Made by a program: the position numbers and the translations under genes
Source of the DNA: Thermosipho sp. (in: thermotogales)
Lineage (GTDB): Bacteria; Thermotogota; Thermotogae; Thermotogales; Fervidobacteriaceae
Direction: 5' to 3'
Length of the DNA: 64,000 nt
NCBI GenBank assembly: GCA_017656345.1
Contig: JACDNZ010000003.1
Span: 1 to 64,000, forward strand
In this document: piece by piece, positions 45,337 through 55,051 of the stretch
Numbering within the stretch: position 1 is the first letter of the stretch
Layout of the letters: every line of letters starts with the position of its first letter
Notes under the pieces: model-generated
Seen by the model: only the letters and a program-made list of their open reading frames with translations
The model's database searches: none
What the model was told of the DNA's origin: nothing

Positions 45337-47916
45337 TCAACACTCCTTTAAAATCTCCTTTAATTTTTTTATAGCAACTTCTATCTTTTCTGGATTCTTT
45401 CCTCCGGCTTGAGCAAAATCTGGTCTTCCTCCGCCTCCACCACCAAGTTCTTTTGCTAATTCCTTTGCAATTTGCCCTGCATGAATTTTACTTAAACTTT
45501 TTCGTCTTTTTACTACAATTACTACCTTTTCTCCAACTTTATTAAAAATAGTTATAAGATCCAAACCTTTATCAATAAGTTTATCTGCTATTTCTCTCAA
45601 TGATTCTACATCCATTTCTTCAAAAATTACTGTAGCCAATTTTATCGAATTTATTTCCATTGAATTCTCTAATATTGATTCTACATCAACAGATTCTTTC
45701 ATGTATTTCTTAATTTTGCTTTCAAGTTCCTTTATACTTGCTTTCAATTTTTTAATTTTATGAACCAAATCAAAATCGGATGCCTCAAGCTCTGTTTTAA
45801 CAAGTTCTAATCTGTTTTCAACTTCTTTTAAATAATCCAAAGAATTGAAACCAGTTATTGCTTCAATTCTTCTAACACCTGCGCTAACTGATCCTTCTGA
45901 GATTATTTTGAACAAGCCTATTTCTCCGGTATTAGAAACGTGCGTACCACCACAAAGCTCTTCACTAAAATTTCTTACTTTTACTACTCTAACAAAATCA
46001 CCATATTTCTCTTCAAATAATGCCATTGCTCCTTCCTTAACTGCCTCATCATATGACTTGACTTCAACATCTACTTTTACTGCTTCTAATACTATAGAAT
46101 TTACGAGTTTTTCAACCTTTTCTATTTCTTCCTTACTCAATGCCTCATAATGGGTAAAGTCAAAACGTAATTTTTCTGGCTCAACGAGAGATCCTGATTG
46201 CCTTACATGGTCACCCAAAATTTTCCTTAAAGCAGCATGTAATAAATGCGTAGCCGTATGATTTCGCATAGTAGCTTTTCTTCTTTCTTTGTCTACTTTT
46301 GCTTCAACTTTTTCGCCAACATTTAATTTACCAACCAATCTTCCTTTATGAACTATTATTCCTTCCTTAGGATTATAAACATAATCTACATAAAAAATTC
46401 CTTCTTTTCCTTTAATTATTCCCTTATCAGCAACCTGTCCACCTTTTTCTGCATAAAAAGGAGTTTTGTCAAGTACTATTTCACATTCAACATCTTCAGC
46501 TTTATCTACAAACTTATCCATTTTTATATACAATACTGAAGCAGTATCTTCCATCTTCTCATATCCAACGAATGGTGTCTCAACATTCAAAAATTCATAG
46601 TCAGATTTTTTAGTAAATTCTACCTCACCTTTTGCTTCTCTTGCTCTTTTCCTTTGTTGTTCCATATATTTTTTAAATCCTTCTTCATCTAATTTGTAAT
46701 TATTTTCTTCGGCAATATCTCTCAAAATATCAATTGGAAATCCATAAGTATCATATAATTTAAATGCACTTTCGCCATTTATAACTCCATTATTTTCCTT
46801 GGCAATTTTTTCAACTAATTCTAATCCTCTTGTTAAATTTTGTAAAAATCTTTCTTCTTCCCCAACAATTATTTTCTTAACAAATTCTTCTTTTTCTTTT
46901 ATTTCAGGATAAATAGGACTCATTTTTGTTATTACAGAATCAACTATCTTAAACAAAAATGGTTCTTTTGCACCCAGAAGTGTACCATGTCTCGCTGCTC
47001 TTCTTAAAATTCTCCTCAAAACATAACCTCTACCCTCATTTGAAGGTAAAACTCCATCAGAAATTAAAAACGTAATAGCTCTAATATGATCCGCTATTAC
47101 TCTTATAGAAACATCATTCTTTTCGTTTTTTCCATATTCAACATCTAAAACATTACAAATTCTATCAATTATAGGAATAAATAAATCGGTATCAAAATTA
47201 TAATATACTCCCTGCATCATTGCTGCTATTCTTTCTAATCCTGCACCTGTATCTATGTTCTTCCTTTTCAATGGATGTAACATTCCATTTTCATCTTGAT
47301 AAAATTCTGTAAAAACAAGGTTCCATATCTCAACAAATCTTCCTTCAGTATTCGCTGGATTAGGAGTTTCTCCGTCACTTACCGGTACTTCTATACCTGT
47401 ATCATAGAAAATTTCAGTATCTGGGCCACATGGACCTGTTGGACCTGCTGGCCCCCAAAAATTATCTTCTTTACCTAGTTTTAAAATTTTATTAGAAGGT
47501 ATTCCAAGTTTTCTCCAAATCTCATATGCTTCATCATCTTCTTCATATACAGAAATCCATAACTTTTCTTCAGGAATTTTCAAGATTTCAGTTACAAACT
47601 CCCATGCCCATTCAATAGCTTCTTGCTTAAAATAATCCCCAAATGAAAAATTACCTAACATTTCAAAAAATGTATGATGGCGAGGAGTTCTACCGACATT
47701 TTCAATATCAGTAGTCCTTAAACATTTTTGACAAGTTGCAACTCTAGGATATACTGGATCAACTTTCCCCCAAAATATTGGTTTAAACGGCACCATTCCC
47801 GCCACGGTAAAAAGCAATTGAGGATCATCAGGCAATAAAGAAGCACTGGGTAAAATTTTATGATTCTTCTTTTCAAAAAATTCTAAAAACAATTTCCTGA
47901 TTTCTTCGCTTCTCAT
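45337..47916 (-). CDS. alaS: Alanyl-tRNA synthetase
   Basis: 859 residues with the full domain set. Catalytic core with [15 protein letters not shown] (motif 1-2 region) and [38 protein letters not shown]-type block split around residues 60-100, the tRNA recognition domain, the editing domain with [11 protein letters not shown] near 553 and the zinc cysteine and histidine in [19 protein letters not shown] near 656, and the C-Ala domain with [15 protein letters not shown] near 825-840. ATG behind GGAGGTGG. Precedes mreB. Confidence 0.98.
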   Translation of the reverse strand: MRSEEIRKLFLEFFEKKNHKILPSASLLPDDPQLLFTVAGMVPFKPIFWGKVDPVYPRVATCQKCLRTTDIENVGRTPRHHTFFEMLGNFSFGDYFKQEAIEWAWEFVTEILKIPEEKLWISVYEEDDEAYEIWRKLGIPSNKILKLGKEDNFWGPAGPTGPCGPDTEIFYDTGIEVPVSDGETPNPANTEGRFVEIWNLVFTEFYQDENGMLHPLKRKNIDTGAGLERIAAMMQGVYYNFDTDLFIPIIDRICNVLDVEYGKNEKNDVSIRVIADHIRAITFLISDGVLPSNEGRGYVLRRILRRAARHGTLLGAKEPFLFKIVDSVITKMSPIYPEIKEKEEFVKKIIVGEEERFLQNLTRGLELVEKIAKENNGVINGESAFKLYDTYGFPIDILRDIAEENNYKLDEEGFKKYMEQQRKRAREAKGEVEFTKKSDYEFLNVETPFVGYEKMEDTASVLYIKMDKFVDKAEDVECEIVLDKTPFYAEKGGQVADKGIIKGKEGIFYVDYVYNPKEGIIVHKGRLVGKLNVGEKVEAKVDKERRKATMRNHTATHLLHAALRKILGDHVRQSGSLVEPEKLRFDFTHYEALSKEEIEKVEKLVNSIVLEAVKVDVEVKSYDEAVKEGAMALFEEKYGDFVRVVKVRNFSEELCGGTHVSNTGEIGLFKIISEGSVSAGVRRIEAITGFNSLDYLKEVENRLELVKTELEASDFDLVHKIKKLKASIKELESKIKKYMKESVDVESILENSMEINSIKLATVIFEEMDVESLREIADKLIDKGLDLITIFNKVGEKVVIVVKRRKSLSKIHAGQIAKELAKELGGGGGGRPDFAQAGGKNPEKIEVAIKKLKEILKEC

Positions 47917-47938
47917 GTAGATAGCTCCACCTCCAGTA

Positions 47939-48751
47939 TCATCTGTGAACTACTTCTAAAAAAATATATATTACCGGTACAACAAACAAAAGACCATCTA
48001 TTCTATCAAACATTCCACCATGACCTGGCATAAAATTACCCATATGTTTTAAATTATATGCTCTTTTAATCGAGGACTCAAATAAATCTCCAAATGTATC
48101 AAAAAAACCAGTTAGCACTCCAAAAACCAGCGAGTACCAGTAAGGAATGTTATAATCGAAGAAAACATTGATAATCAAAAAATATACAAACGTGTAAACT
48201 ATTGTTCCAAATATTCCTCCTATAAGACCTTCATAACTCTTATTTGGGCTGTATACTGATGGAAGCTTATGTTTGCCAAATGACATACCAAAAAAGTATG
48301 CAAATGAATCATATGCCCAACTTAAAGTCAGAGTTAATAAAGCAATTGCTGCTCCATGTTTCGCATATAATGGTATAAAAAATGATAAATTCATAGATAT
48401 GTATATCAAAGCAATCAAAAAAATCAAATAAAACTCCAAAATCTTATTTTTTTCTTTTATAATAAATAACGTCACTGTAATACTCACAATAAAAATCAAA
48501 CTAAGCAATTCCATTGGTCGATTTAAAAACCATAAACCATACAATATTGGATATACAGACACAAGGGAAATATACAGGATTATAAGACCTATCCTTTTAT
48601 ATTTTTTCAATGTTGAAAAGAATAATTCAGAACTTGCTAAAAGGATCACTGAGGATACTAATCCTATCAAACTTTTATATGAAATAAAACAAGCAACTAC
48701 AAAAGGAGCTACTATCAATGCGGAAATAATTCTGACTTTGGTTTCACTCAC
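47939..48751 (-). CDS. cdsA: Phosphatidate cytidylyltransferase
   Basis: Makes CDP-diacylglycerol from phosphatidate and CTP at the membrane. 270 residues with about eight helices, GTG start overlapping uppS by 4 bases. The C-terminal signature (about 222-248) reads [14 protein letters not shown] then [13 protein letters not shown]. It fits the family pattern except that the position after the second lysine, normally aspartate, is histidine. The rest of the pattern, including GHGG and DRxD, is intact, so the enzyme is probably active. Confidence 0.93.
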   Translation of the reverse strand: MSETKVRIISALIVAPFVVACFISYKSLIGLVSSVILLASSELFFSTLKKYKRIGLIILYISLVSVYPILYGLWFLNRPMELLSLIFIVSITVTLFIIKEKNKILEFYLIFLIALIYISMNLSFFIPLYAKHGAAIALLTLTLSWAYDSFAYFFGMSFGKHKLPSVYSPNKSYEGLIGGIFGTIVYTFVYFLIINVFFDYNIPYWYSLVFGVLTGFFDTFGDLFESSIKRAYNLKHMGNFMPGHGGMFDRIDGLLFVVPVIYIFLEVVHR

Positions 48752-49428
48752 TTTATCCCTCCAAAACGTCTTTGACGTTTATTGTAATCTTCTATTGCTT
48801 TATCTAATTCTTCTTCAGAAAAATCCGGCCATAAAACCTCAGTAAAATATAATTCACTGTAAGCAGATTGCCATAATAAAAAGTTACTTAGTCTTTTTTC
48901 ACCTGATGTCCTGATAATTAAATCTGGGTCTGGAATATCTGCCTTATAAAGGTATTTCCGAAATGTTCCTTCATCAATACTTGAATAGCCCTCTTTTATA
49001 ATCTTATTTATAGCATCAATTATCTCGGCTCTTCCACCATAATTTAAAGCTATATTTACAACAATTCTATCATTATTTTTTGTTTTTTCTTCATATTCTT
49101 TACAAACACTATAAACTTTTTCACCTGCTTCTCTTAACCTTCCTGAAAAAACTAATTTCACACCTTCCTTATCCATTCTTCCATAAAACTCGGAAATTTT
49201 ATTAGTCAAAAGTCCAAAAATATAATCAATTTCAGACTTAGGCCTTTTCCAATTTTCAGTAGAAAATGCATAAAAGGTGGTGTACTTTATTCCTTTTTGA
49301 GCACACCACCTAACAACTTCTTCTATTTTATATGCTCCTTTCAAATGACCATAAACCCTTGGTTTATTTCTTTTTTTTGCCCATCTTCCATTTCCATCCA
49401 TTATAAAAGCAATATGTTGAAGCTTCAA
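48748..49428 (-). CDS. uppS: Undecaprenyl diphosphate synthase
   Basis: Condenses isopentenyl diphosphate onto farnesyl diphosphate to give the C55 lipid carrier for wall synthesis. 226 residues, within the family range. Conserved blocks: [12 protein letters not shown] near 6-17 with the catalytic aspartate, RVYGHLKG near 24-31, [12 protein letters not shown] near 53-64, and [24 protein letters not shown] (about 182-205) split over the basic pocket. Coupled by overlaps to frr upstream and cdsA downstream, the common frr-uppS-cdsA order. Confidence 0.97.
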   Translation of the reverse strand: MKLQHIAFIMDGNGRWAKKRNKPRVYGHLKGAYKIEEVVRWCAQKGIKYTTFYAFSTENWKRPKSEIDYIFGLLTNKISEFYGRMDKEGVKLVFSGRLREAGEKVYSVCKEYEEKTKNNDRIVVNIALNYGGRAEIIDAINKIIKEGYSSIDEGTFRKYLYKADIPDPDLIIRTSGEKRLSNFLLWQSAYSELYFTEVLWPDFSEEELDKAIEDYNKRQRRFGGIK

Positions 49429-49982
49429 AATTCCATAATCTCCTTTTCTTTTCTTTCAAATAAATTATCTAACTCTTCTATATATTTATCGGTAAGATTC
49501 TGAATTTCTTTTTCATGTCTTTTTTCATCATCTTCAGAAATTTCACCATTCTTCTTCATTTCTTTTAATTCTTTCAAAATATCTCTTCTAATATTACGGA
49601 TAGCTATCTTTCCATGTTCAACAATTTCTTTAGATTTTTTTACCCATTTTTCCCTTTGTTCCGTTGTAGGGGTTGGGAAAATAAGTCTTATAACATTTCC
49701 ATCATTCATAGGATTCAATCCCAAATCACTTGCTTGTATTGCTTTTTCGATAGCTCCTAATAAGTTCCTCTCCCATGGTTTTATTATCAAAGCTCTATCT
49801 TCAGTAACACTTACAGTAGCAACCTGATTAATTGGTGTTGGCACTCCATAATAATCTACTTTAATTTCTTCTAAAACTGCTGGCGAAGGTCTTCCTGTCC
49901 TTAATTTTTTTAATTCTTCATCAATAGCTTCAATAGTTTTCTTCATCTTTGCTTCGGTCTCTTTTATAAATGCAGGCTTCAT
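49425..49982 (-). CDS. frr: Ribosome recycling factor
   Basis: Works with EF-G to split post-termination ribosomes. 185 residues, the exact family length. Family motifs: [20 protein letters not shown] near 27-46, [10 protein letters not shown], the [14 protein letters not shown] block, [17 protein letters not shown], and a C-terminal helical arm. ATG behind AGGAGGTG. It begins a transcription unit with TGATATAAT 38 bases upstream. Confidence 0.98.
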   Translation of the reverse strand: MKPAFIKETEAKMKKTIEAIDEELKKLRTGRPSPAVLEEIKVDYYGVPTPINQVATVSVTEDRALIIKPWERNLLGAIEKAIQASDLGLNPMNDGNVIRLIFPTPTTEQREKWVKKSKEIVEHGKIAIRNIRRDILKELKEMKKNGEISEDDEKRHEKEIQNLTDKYIEELDNLFERKEKEIMEF

Positions 49983-50017
49983 TTACAACACCTCCTAATT
50001 TATTTTTTACTTACAAT

Positions 50018-50026
50018 ATTATATCA
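50018..50026 (-). promoter_or_regulatory. Extended -10 promoter of the frr operon
   Basis: TGATATAAT on the minus strand, about 36 bases before frr. A 9-bp inverted repeat (CTTTGCCAA/TTGGCAAAG, 50033-50061) lies immediately upstream, over the -35 region; it has no T run on the minus strand, so it is not a terminator of the pilB-type gene. It may be an operator. Confidence 0.6.
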
Positions 50027-50092
50027 TGCAACTCTTTGCCAATAAATAATATTTGGCAAAGTTTTTACACAGAATTCAAGAATTTAAAAATT

Positions 50093-51799
50093 CTATAAAC
50101 CTTCTTCTTCTATACCACCTGTAACTCTGATAATCTCTTCTAATGTAGTTTCTCCATTCAATACTTTGAACATTCCATCCTCAAACAAGGTCCTCATTCC
50201 ACTTTCTTTTGCCGCCTCAGTTAGTTCTACGACAGAATTACCTCTTTTAATCAACCTTCTCATCTTGTCATCAACAATTAAAACTTCTGCTATTGCTGTT
50301 CTACCCTTATATCCTGTATCAATGCAAGCATCACAACCTTGAGCAACCAGTTGTTTTGGTTCATAATCAGGATAAAGCTTTAAAGCCGCTTCCTTATAGT
50401 AATCAGGAAGTTGTGATTCAACAGAACAATTTTTACAAACTTTTCTTACTAACCTTTGTCCTATTACTCCTATTAATGAAGAACTAATTAAAGAAGGATC
50501 AATACCCATATTTACCAATCTGTCAATTGCTCCTGGAGCAGTATTTGTATGAAGTGTTGATAATACTAAATGCCCAGTTAACGATGCTTCAACGGCTAGT
50601 TGTGCTGTTTCCTTATCTCTGATTTCTCCAACCATAATAATGTCAGGATCCTGTCTTAAGAATGATCTTAGATACTTAGCAAAAGTCAAACCTATTTCTG
50701 GATTTACTTGACATTGTGTGATTCCCTCTATTGTATATTCAACCGGATCTTCAGCGGTGATTATATTAACTCCTTCATTATTTAACGAATTAATAATTCC
50801 TACCAATGTTGTACTTTTTCCACTCCCGGTAGGACCGGTTACTAGGATAATACCATATGGGTGTTTTATTAGTTCCTGGATTCTTTGATAATTGTAACTC
50901 GAATAACCTAATTCCTCTAATTTCCTATGTGATTGAGAAACCTTTAAAATCCTCAAAACAATTTTTTCACCGTACACTGAGGGCATCGTTGAAACCCTAA
51001 AATCGTATTGCTCATTCTCTTTCTTCAAATAAAACTTTCCATCCTGAGGTATTCTTCTTTCTGTAATATCTAATTTCGCCAGTATTTTAATTCTTGTTAC
51101 CACTGAACTATGACTGGCTCTTGGATATTCTGTTATTTTTCTTAAAACACCATCTATTCTATATCTAACAACAACTCTCTTATCTGATCGTGGTTCTATA
51201 TGAATATCACTTGCATCAAGCTGAATAGCATGCTCGATAATATTATTAACCATTCTTACTATTGGAGTGCCTTCATCGAAAAGATTTTCTTCGCTTAATT
51301 GTTCTTCCTCTTCAGCTTCTTCTTCCTGAAACAATTCTTCCGTTACTTCAAAGTTAAATTCTTTCTCATTCTTTATCTCAAACATTAACTCCTCAAATAA
51401 ATTAGGAGCAATCAAATAAATTTCAACTTCTTTTCCCAACAAGAATTTTAATCTCTTTTTTATAGTTGACAAATTATATACATTGTCTGTTGCAACAATA
51501 ATCTTGTCCGTTTCCTCTCTGATAGGAATAAATCTCAACTCATCCATCAAATCTTCTTTTATTTTGTTCTTCAAATCCAAATCTATCTTTGGCCTTTCTT
51601 GAAAATAATTCAAGCCATATTGTTCAGCTAGTGCTTTAGTAATTTGCTGCCAAGTACACAAACCTAAATCCACTAAAATTTCACCTATCGGTTTTTTTGT
51701 TTCCTTCTGAATGCTCAAAGCATACTGTAAATCGGCTTGTGAAATTACACCTTTTTCAATTAAAATATCCCCCAATCTTTTATACCTTTTTTCGATCAT
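50093..51799 (-). CDS. Type IV pilus/type II secretion assembly ATPase (PilB/GspE)
   Basis: A 568-residue hexameric ATPase powering pilus extension or protein secretion. N-terminal MshEN/GSPII_E domain (about 5-140), then the catalytic region with GPTGSGKST near 332-340, Asp box, Walker B GEIRDKETAQLAV near 398, and HLVLSTLHT. A zinc motif with CKNCS and CDAC lies near 462-500. The gene start overlaps the ftsZ stop by 20 bases. Placing a pilus ATPase in the ftsA-ftsZ operon is also known in T. maritima. No pilC or pilT is nearby; a pilin-like gene is at 61721. Confidence 0.95.
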   Translation of the reverse strand: MIEKRYKRLGDILIEKGVISQADLQYALSIQKETKKPIGEILVDLGLCTWQQITKALAEQYGLNYFQERPKIDLDLKNKIKEDLMDELRFIPIREETDKIIVATDNVYNLSTIKKRLKFLLGKEVEIYLIAPNLFEELMFEIKNEKEFNFEVTEELFQEEEAEEEEQLSEENLFDEGTPIVRMVNNIIEHAIQLDASDIHIEPRSDKRVVVRYRIDGVLRKITEYPRASHSSVVTRIKILAKLDITERRIPQDGKFYLKKENEQYDFRVSTMPSVYGEKIVLRILKVSQSHRKLEELGYSSYNYQRIQELIKHPYGIILVTGPTGSGKSTTLVGIINSLNNEGVNIITAEDPVEYTIEGITQCQVNPEIGLTFAKYLRSFLRQDPDIIMVGEIRDKETAQLAVEASLTGHLVLSTLHTNTAPGAIDRLVNMGIDPSLISSSLIGVIGQRLVRKVCKNCSVESQLPDYYKEAALKLYPDYEPKQLVAQGCDACIDTGYKGRTAIAEVLIVDDKMRRLIKRGNSVVELTEAAKESGMRTLFEDGMFKVLNGETTLEEIIRVTGGIEEEGL

Positions 51800-52835
51800 C
51801 TCCCATTACCTCCAAACCAAATTTAAATAACGCAGGAATATCCTCTTCTGAGAATAAGAAATCTTCTTCTTGGTCAAAACCAGTAGCTATTAAAGTAACT
51901 CTTATTTCATCCTCCGGAACTTCTTCATCTATAATAACCCCGAATTTCATATCTGCGTCCTCGCTACAAGTTTGTCTAATAATCATAGCAGCTTCTTGCA
52001 TCTCTTGTAATTTAAATGTTTTTGGAGCTGTGATATTCAAAATTAATGAACTGGCATTTTCTATAGGATGTTCAATAAGCCTACTTTCCATAGCACTTCT
52101 AGCAGCTTCTAACGCTCTATTTTCACCTTTTCCTACACCAATTCCTAACATTGCTGCTCCTGCTCCACGCATCACAGATTCTATATCAGCAAAATCGAGG
52201 TTAATATATCCTCTCTTTGTTATTAGCTCTGATATTCCCTTTATCCCTTGATGTAATGTTTCATCAGCTTTCGCAAAAGCATTTACAAGAGGGGTATCTA
52301 ATGAAAGTTCCTCTAAAAGTTTGTTATTACTTATTTTTATTAGAGTATCTACCTTACCATGAATCCTTTTGATTCCTTCCATAGCCGCTTTCCATCTGGG
52401 GGTTCCTTCAAAGAAAAACGGAGTAGTAATTATTGCAACAGTTAATACTCCTAAACTTTTTGCAATTTCAGCTATTACTGGAGCAGCACCTGTTCCAGTA
52501 CCGCCACCAAATCCTGCTGTAATAAAAAGCATATCGGTGCCTCTCAAAAGTTCCTCCAACTTCTTTTTATCTTCCAATGCAGCTTCTTCTCCAACTTTAG
52601 GATTACCTCCTGCACCTAAACCTTTAGTTAATTTTTCTCCTATCTGTATTACCTCATCTGCTTTACTAACTTCCAACACTTGAACATCAGTATTTACAGC
52701 TACAAAAATCACATCTTTTATACCAGCTTCAACCATTCTATTAACTGCATTACACCCAGCACCACCAACACCTATTACTTTTATTACTGGCATTGTTTTC
52801 GAAACATTATTTTCACGTCTTACATTAAACCCCAT
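51780..52835 (-). CDS. ftsZ: Cell division tubulin homologue FtsZ
   Basis: Forms the cytokinetic ring. 351 residues. KVIGVGGAGCNAVNRM near 19-34, the tubulin signature GGGTGTGAAPVIAE near 118-131, and the T7-loop NLDFADIESVMRGAGAAMLGIG near 222-243. The C-terminal tail (DEDFLFSEEDIPALFKFGLEV...) should contain the FtsA-binding peptide. The T. maritima-like N-terminal extension is about 15 residues. It lies 12 bases after ftsA. Confidence 0.98.
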   Translation of the reverse strand: MGFNVRRENNVSKTMPVIKVIGVGGAGCNAVNRMVEAGIKDVIFVAVNTDVQVLEVSKADEVIQIGEKLTKGLGAGGNPKVGEEAALEDKKKLEELLRGTDMLFITAGFGGGTGTGAAPVIAEIAKSLGVLTVAIITTPFFFEGTPRWKAAMEGIKRIHGKVDTLIKISNNKLLEELSLDTPLVNAFAKADETLHQGIKGISELITKRGYINLDFADIESVMRGAGAAMLGIGVGKGENRALEAARSAMESRLIEHPIENASSLILNITAPKTFKLQEMQEAAMIIRQTCSEDADMKFGVIIDEEVPEDEIRVTLIATGFDQEEDFLFSEEDIPALFKFGLEVMGDDRKKV

Positions 52836-52847
52836 ATGTATTCCTCC

Positions 52848-54107
52848 TCAAAACAATTTTTTGAAAAAGTTAGAAATAATTTCTCCCAAAGTTCTTCTAC
52901 TTTTACCAGGATTACTATATGTTTCTTCTTCAAGTTTTTCAAATAAAACTATATTACCCAAAACAGAAGCAAATATAGGGTCATTTAGAACATTTTCATT
53001 TTCCTCGATAACATAATCTTCAGTATAGATAAAATTGCCTACTCTAACCGAACATCTCATTATATCAGCTGCCACATCCGTAATTCTTAAAATATTTGCT
53101 CCTCCTCCAGATAAGACAATTCCTCCAGGAATTCCTAAATCTTTGAATTCTTCAAAATTCAAAACTGCATCTCTGTAAACTCTTCTTATCTTCATAAATA
53201 TTTCTCTTAATCTTGCGTGAATTATTCTTGCAAGCCTTTCTCTTTCTGTCTCTAAACTGGTCCTACCATCCAGTGCTTTATACTCAATAATCGAATGTTC
53301 TATATTTTCAAAAATAGCTATACCATGTATTTTTAACAATCTTTCAGCTTCATATATCGATGTACGCAAAACCCTAGCAATGTCAAGTATCACATGCCTA
53401 ATTGCTACAGGAATCCTAACAAGCATTACAGGCGCATTGTTAAGATAAACAGTCACCACAGTTGTATGATACCCCATATCAACATGCATTACTCCACTGT
53501 CTTTCTCCGTGCCAGTTAAAATTGCCTCTGCAGCTGAAACTGTGGACAAAAAGTATTCAGCCTCTCCAATAGTATCTCTTGTAGCATAATCAACTATACT
53601 TTTGTGAATATTATCTCCTATTATCAAGGAGTAAACTGCTTCTAATTTTTCTGCAGACATATCTACAGGATTAAATACAATTTTTTTGCCATCAAGAATG
53701 TATCTTTTTGTAAAAAGATGATAAACAAGATTGTTATCTCCAATTACTTCTCTTAATAACAAATCCTTCAATTCTTCCAAATGCTTCTCATTTACTATGG
53801 CTTTACTTTCATCCTCTGACAAAATTAATTCTTCTCTTATTTCTCTTAATTCGAAATTTCCACAACTTGAGGAAATCAAAAAGTCACCTTTTAATACTTT
53901 ACCTACTTGTTCCTCTAAATTTTCGATCAAGACATTCATCGAATCATTTAAAGAAACAACATCTTTTATATCTCCTAACTCTATACCTTTAGTTTTAACA
54001 GCAGAGTATGCTAATATTTCTTTCCCCTCATTTGTATAATTAACTACTATTCCTTTTAATGTATCATTACCAATATCAATAGATACAATCGGCGACCATT
54101 TCCCCAT
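52848..54107 (-). CDS. ftsA: Cell division protein FtsA
   Basis: Actin-fold membrane tether for FtsZ. 419 residues. Phosphate 1 loop IVSIDIGNDTLKGIVV near 7-22, phosphate 2 HVDMGYHTTVVTVYL near 210, adenosine motif GIVLSGGGANIL near 332, and a C-terminal amphipathic helix (TLGEIISNFFKKLF) for membrane binding. The 1C domain is at about 85-165. It follows the ftsQ-like gene by 4 bases. Confidence 0.97.
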   Translation of the reverse strand: MGKWSPIVSIDIGNDTLKGIVVNYTNEGKEILAYSAVKTKGIELGDIKDVVSLNDSMNVLIENLEEQVGKVLKGDFLISSSCGNFELREIREELILSEDESKAIVNEKHLEELKDLLLREVIGDNNLVYHLFTKRYILDGKKIVFNPVDMSAEKLEAVYSLIIGDNIHKSIVDYATRDTIGEAEYFLSTVSAAEAILTGTEKDSGVMHVDMGYHTTVVTVYLNNAPVMLVRIPVAIRHVILDIARVLRTSIYEAERLLKIHGIAIFENIEHSIIEYKALDGRTSLETERERLARIIHARLREIFMKIRRVYRDAVLNFEEFKDLGIPGGIVLSGGGANILRITDVAADIMRCSVRVGNFIYTEDYVIEENENVLNDPIFASVLGNIVLFEKLEEETYSNPGKSRRTLGEIISNFFKKLF

Positions 54108-54111
54108 TATT

Positions 54112-54600
54112 TCACCTCACCTTTACTAACATATCGTCTTTTATATAATATATTACATCACTTTCCATATATTTATACAATATCTTTAATTTTTCAAAAT
54201 AAACGACCAATTTGTCAACGTCTTCAAAATAAACTTTCGAATTATTCAATAAAACTATACTATTATCAAAAAAATTTATTTCATAAACTATTGAAGGAAT
54301 ATTCTCTGGTAAATACTTCAACAAATTCAAATTTACTTTTCCATTAATTTCATCAATAAAATCATCAGGAATTCTTAATACTGGGAGTTCTCTAAAATCA
54401 CTTAAATCCTGTATTAATCCAAATATTTGACCATTCCTATTCATTAACCACAACTTATTTTTGTATGGTAAAATAAAAGCGGGTGAAAAATGTGAATCAG
54501 TATTAATTTTAAAAATGTTTTTATTTAATTTTATAAACACTACAGTATTTACTAAAAGAATAATTAGAACTATTATAACCAAGAAAGCTGCTTTTTTCAT
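54112..54600 (-). CDS. Small single-pass protein in the ftsQ position, FtsQ/DivIB-like
   Basis: 162 residues. One N-terminal transmembrane helix (about 4-24) and a short extracytoplasmic part. The stretch from about 75 on (ELPVLRIPDDFIDEI ... IVLLNNSKVYFEDVDKL ... KLKILYKYM ... YYIKDDMLVKVR) resembles the beta domain and closing strand of FtsQ/DivIB, but a full POTRA domain seems missing. Immediate placement before ftsA-ftsZ supports the assignment. The ATG at 54600 has a closely spaced GGTGAT; an ATG three codons earlier would make a nearly leaderless message. Confidence 0.6.
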   Translation of the reverse strand: MKKAAFLVIIVLIILLVNTVVFIKLNKNIFKINTDSHFSPAFILPYKNKLWLMNRNGQIFGLIQDLSDFRELPVLRIPDDFIDEINGKVNLNLLKYLPENIPSIVYEINFFDNSIVLLNNSKVYFEDVDKLVVYFEKLKILYKYMESDVIYYIKDDMLVKVR

Positions 54601-54618
54601 AATCACCATCTAATTAAA

Positions 54619-54627
54619 ATTTTATCA
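54619..54627 (-). promoter_or_regulatory. Extended -10 promoter of the fts operon
   Basis: TGATAAAAT on the minus strand, 19 bases before the ftsQ-like ATG. The rnpB gene is divergent from it, and its own promoter must lie in the same 40-base A/T-rich stretch. Confidence 0.45.
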
Positions 54628-54664
54628 TATTTATTTTAACATAAAACAATTAAAAATTAAAAAT

Positions 54665-54994
54665 GAGAGTGGGGCATGTGAGCGCGGTTAATCAAACATG
54701 ATTAACCGAGGAAAGTCCGGACTCCATGGGCAGGGTACCGGATAACTTCCGGAGGGAGCAATCCCTGGAAAGGGCCATAGAAAAGAAAACCACCGAAAGG
54801 TAAGGGTGGAACGGTGAGGTAAGAGCTCACCAGGCATGGAGTAATCCATGTGCTTGGCAACCCCTACTCGGAGCAAGGTCAAGCAGGGATAGGGTGGCCC
54901 GCCCAAATCCCGGGTAGACCGCTTGAGAAATTTGGTAACAAATTTCCAAGATAGATGCTCACAATTACAGAATCCGGCTTATAGCCCCACTCTC
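54665..54994 (+). ncRNA. rnpB: RNase P RNA, bacterial class A
   Basis: Catalytic RNA that trims the 5' end of tRNA precursors. The ends pair as helix P1 (GAGAGTGGGG with CCCCACTCTC). The universally conserved blocks are present: GAGGAAAGTCCGGACTCC near 54707-54724 and ACAGAATCCGGCTTATAG near 54967-54984, which form the P4 core. The internal order resembles the Thermotoga RNA, with a G/C content far above the genome, as expected for a structural RNA in a thermophile. Length is about 330 bases. Confidence 0.97.
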
Positions 54995-55015
54995 CATTTA
55001 AACAATAATTTTATA

Positions 55016-55024
55016 TGTTATAAT
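55016..55024 (+). promoter_or_regulatory. Extended -10 promoter of fba-ackA
   Basis: TGTTATAAT, 28 bases before the fba ATG and 22 bases after the 3' end of rnpB. Confidence 0.55.
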
Positions 55025-55051
55025 AAATTTGAAAAATAAAGGAGGGATTAT

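Noticed and set aside
50033-50061. Terminator of the pilB-type gene
   Set aside because: The T run follows the hairpin only on the plus strand, where there is no gene to terminate; on the minus strand it overlaps the frr promoter.
54688-54906. Minus-strand open frame of 72 codons across rnpB
   Set aside because: The conserved RNase P RNA blocks and helix P1 account for the region; the frame is a by-product of its high GC content.
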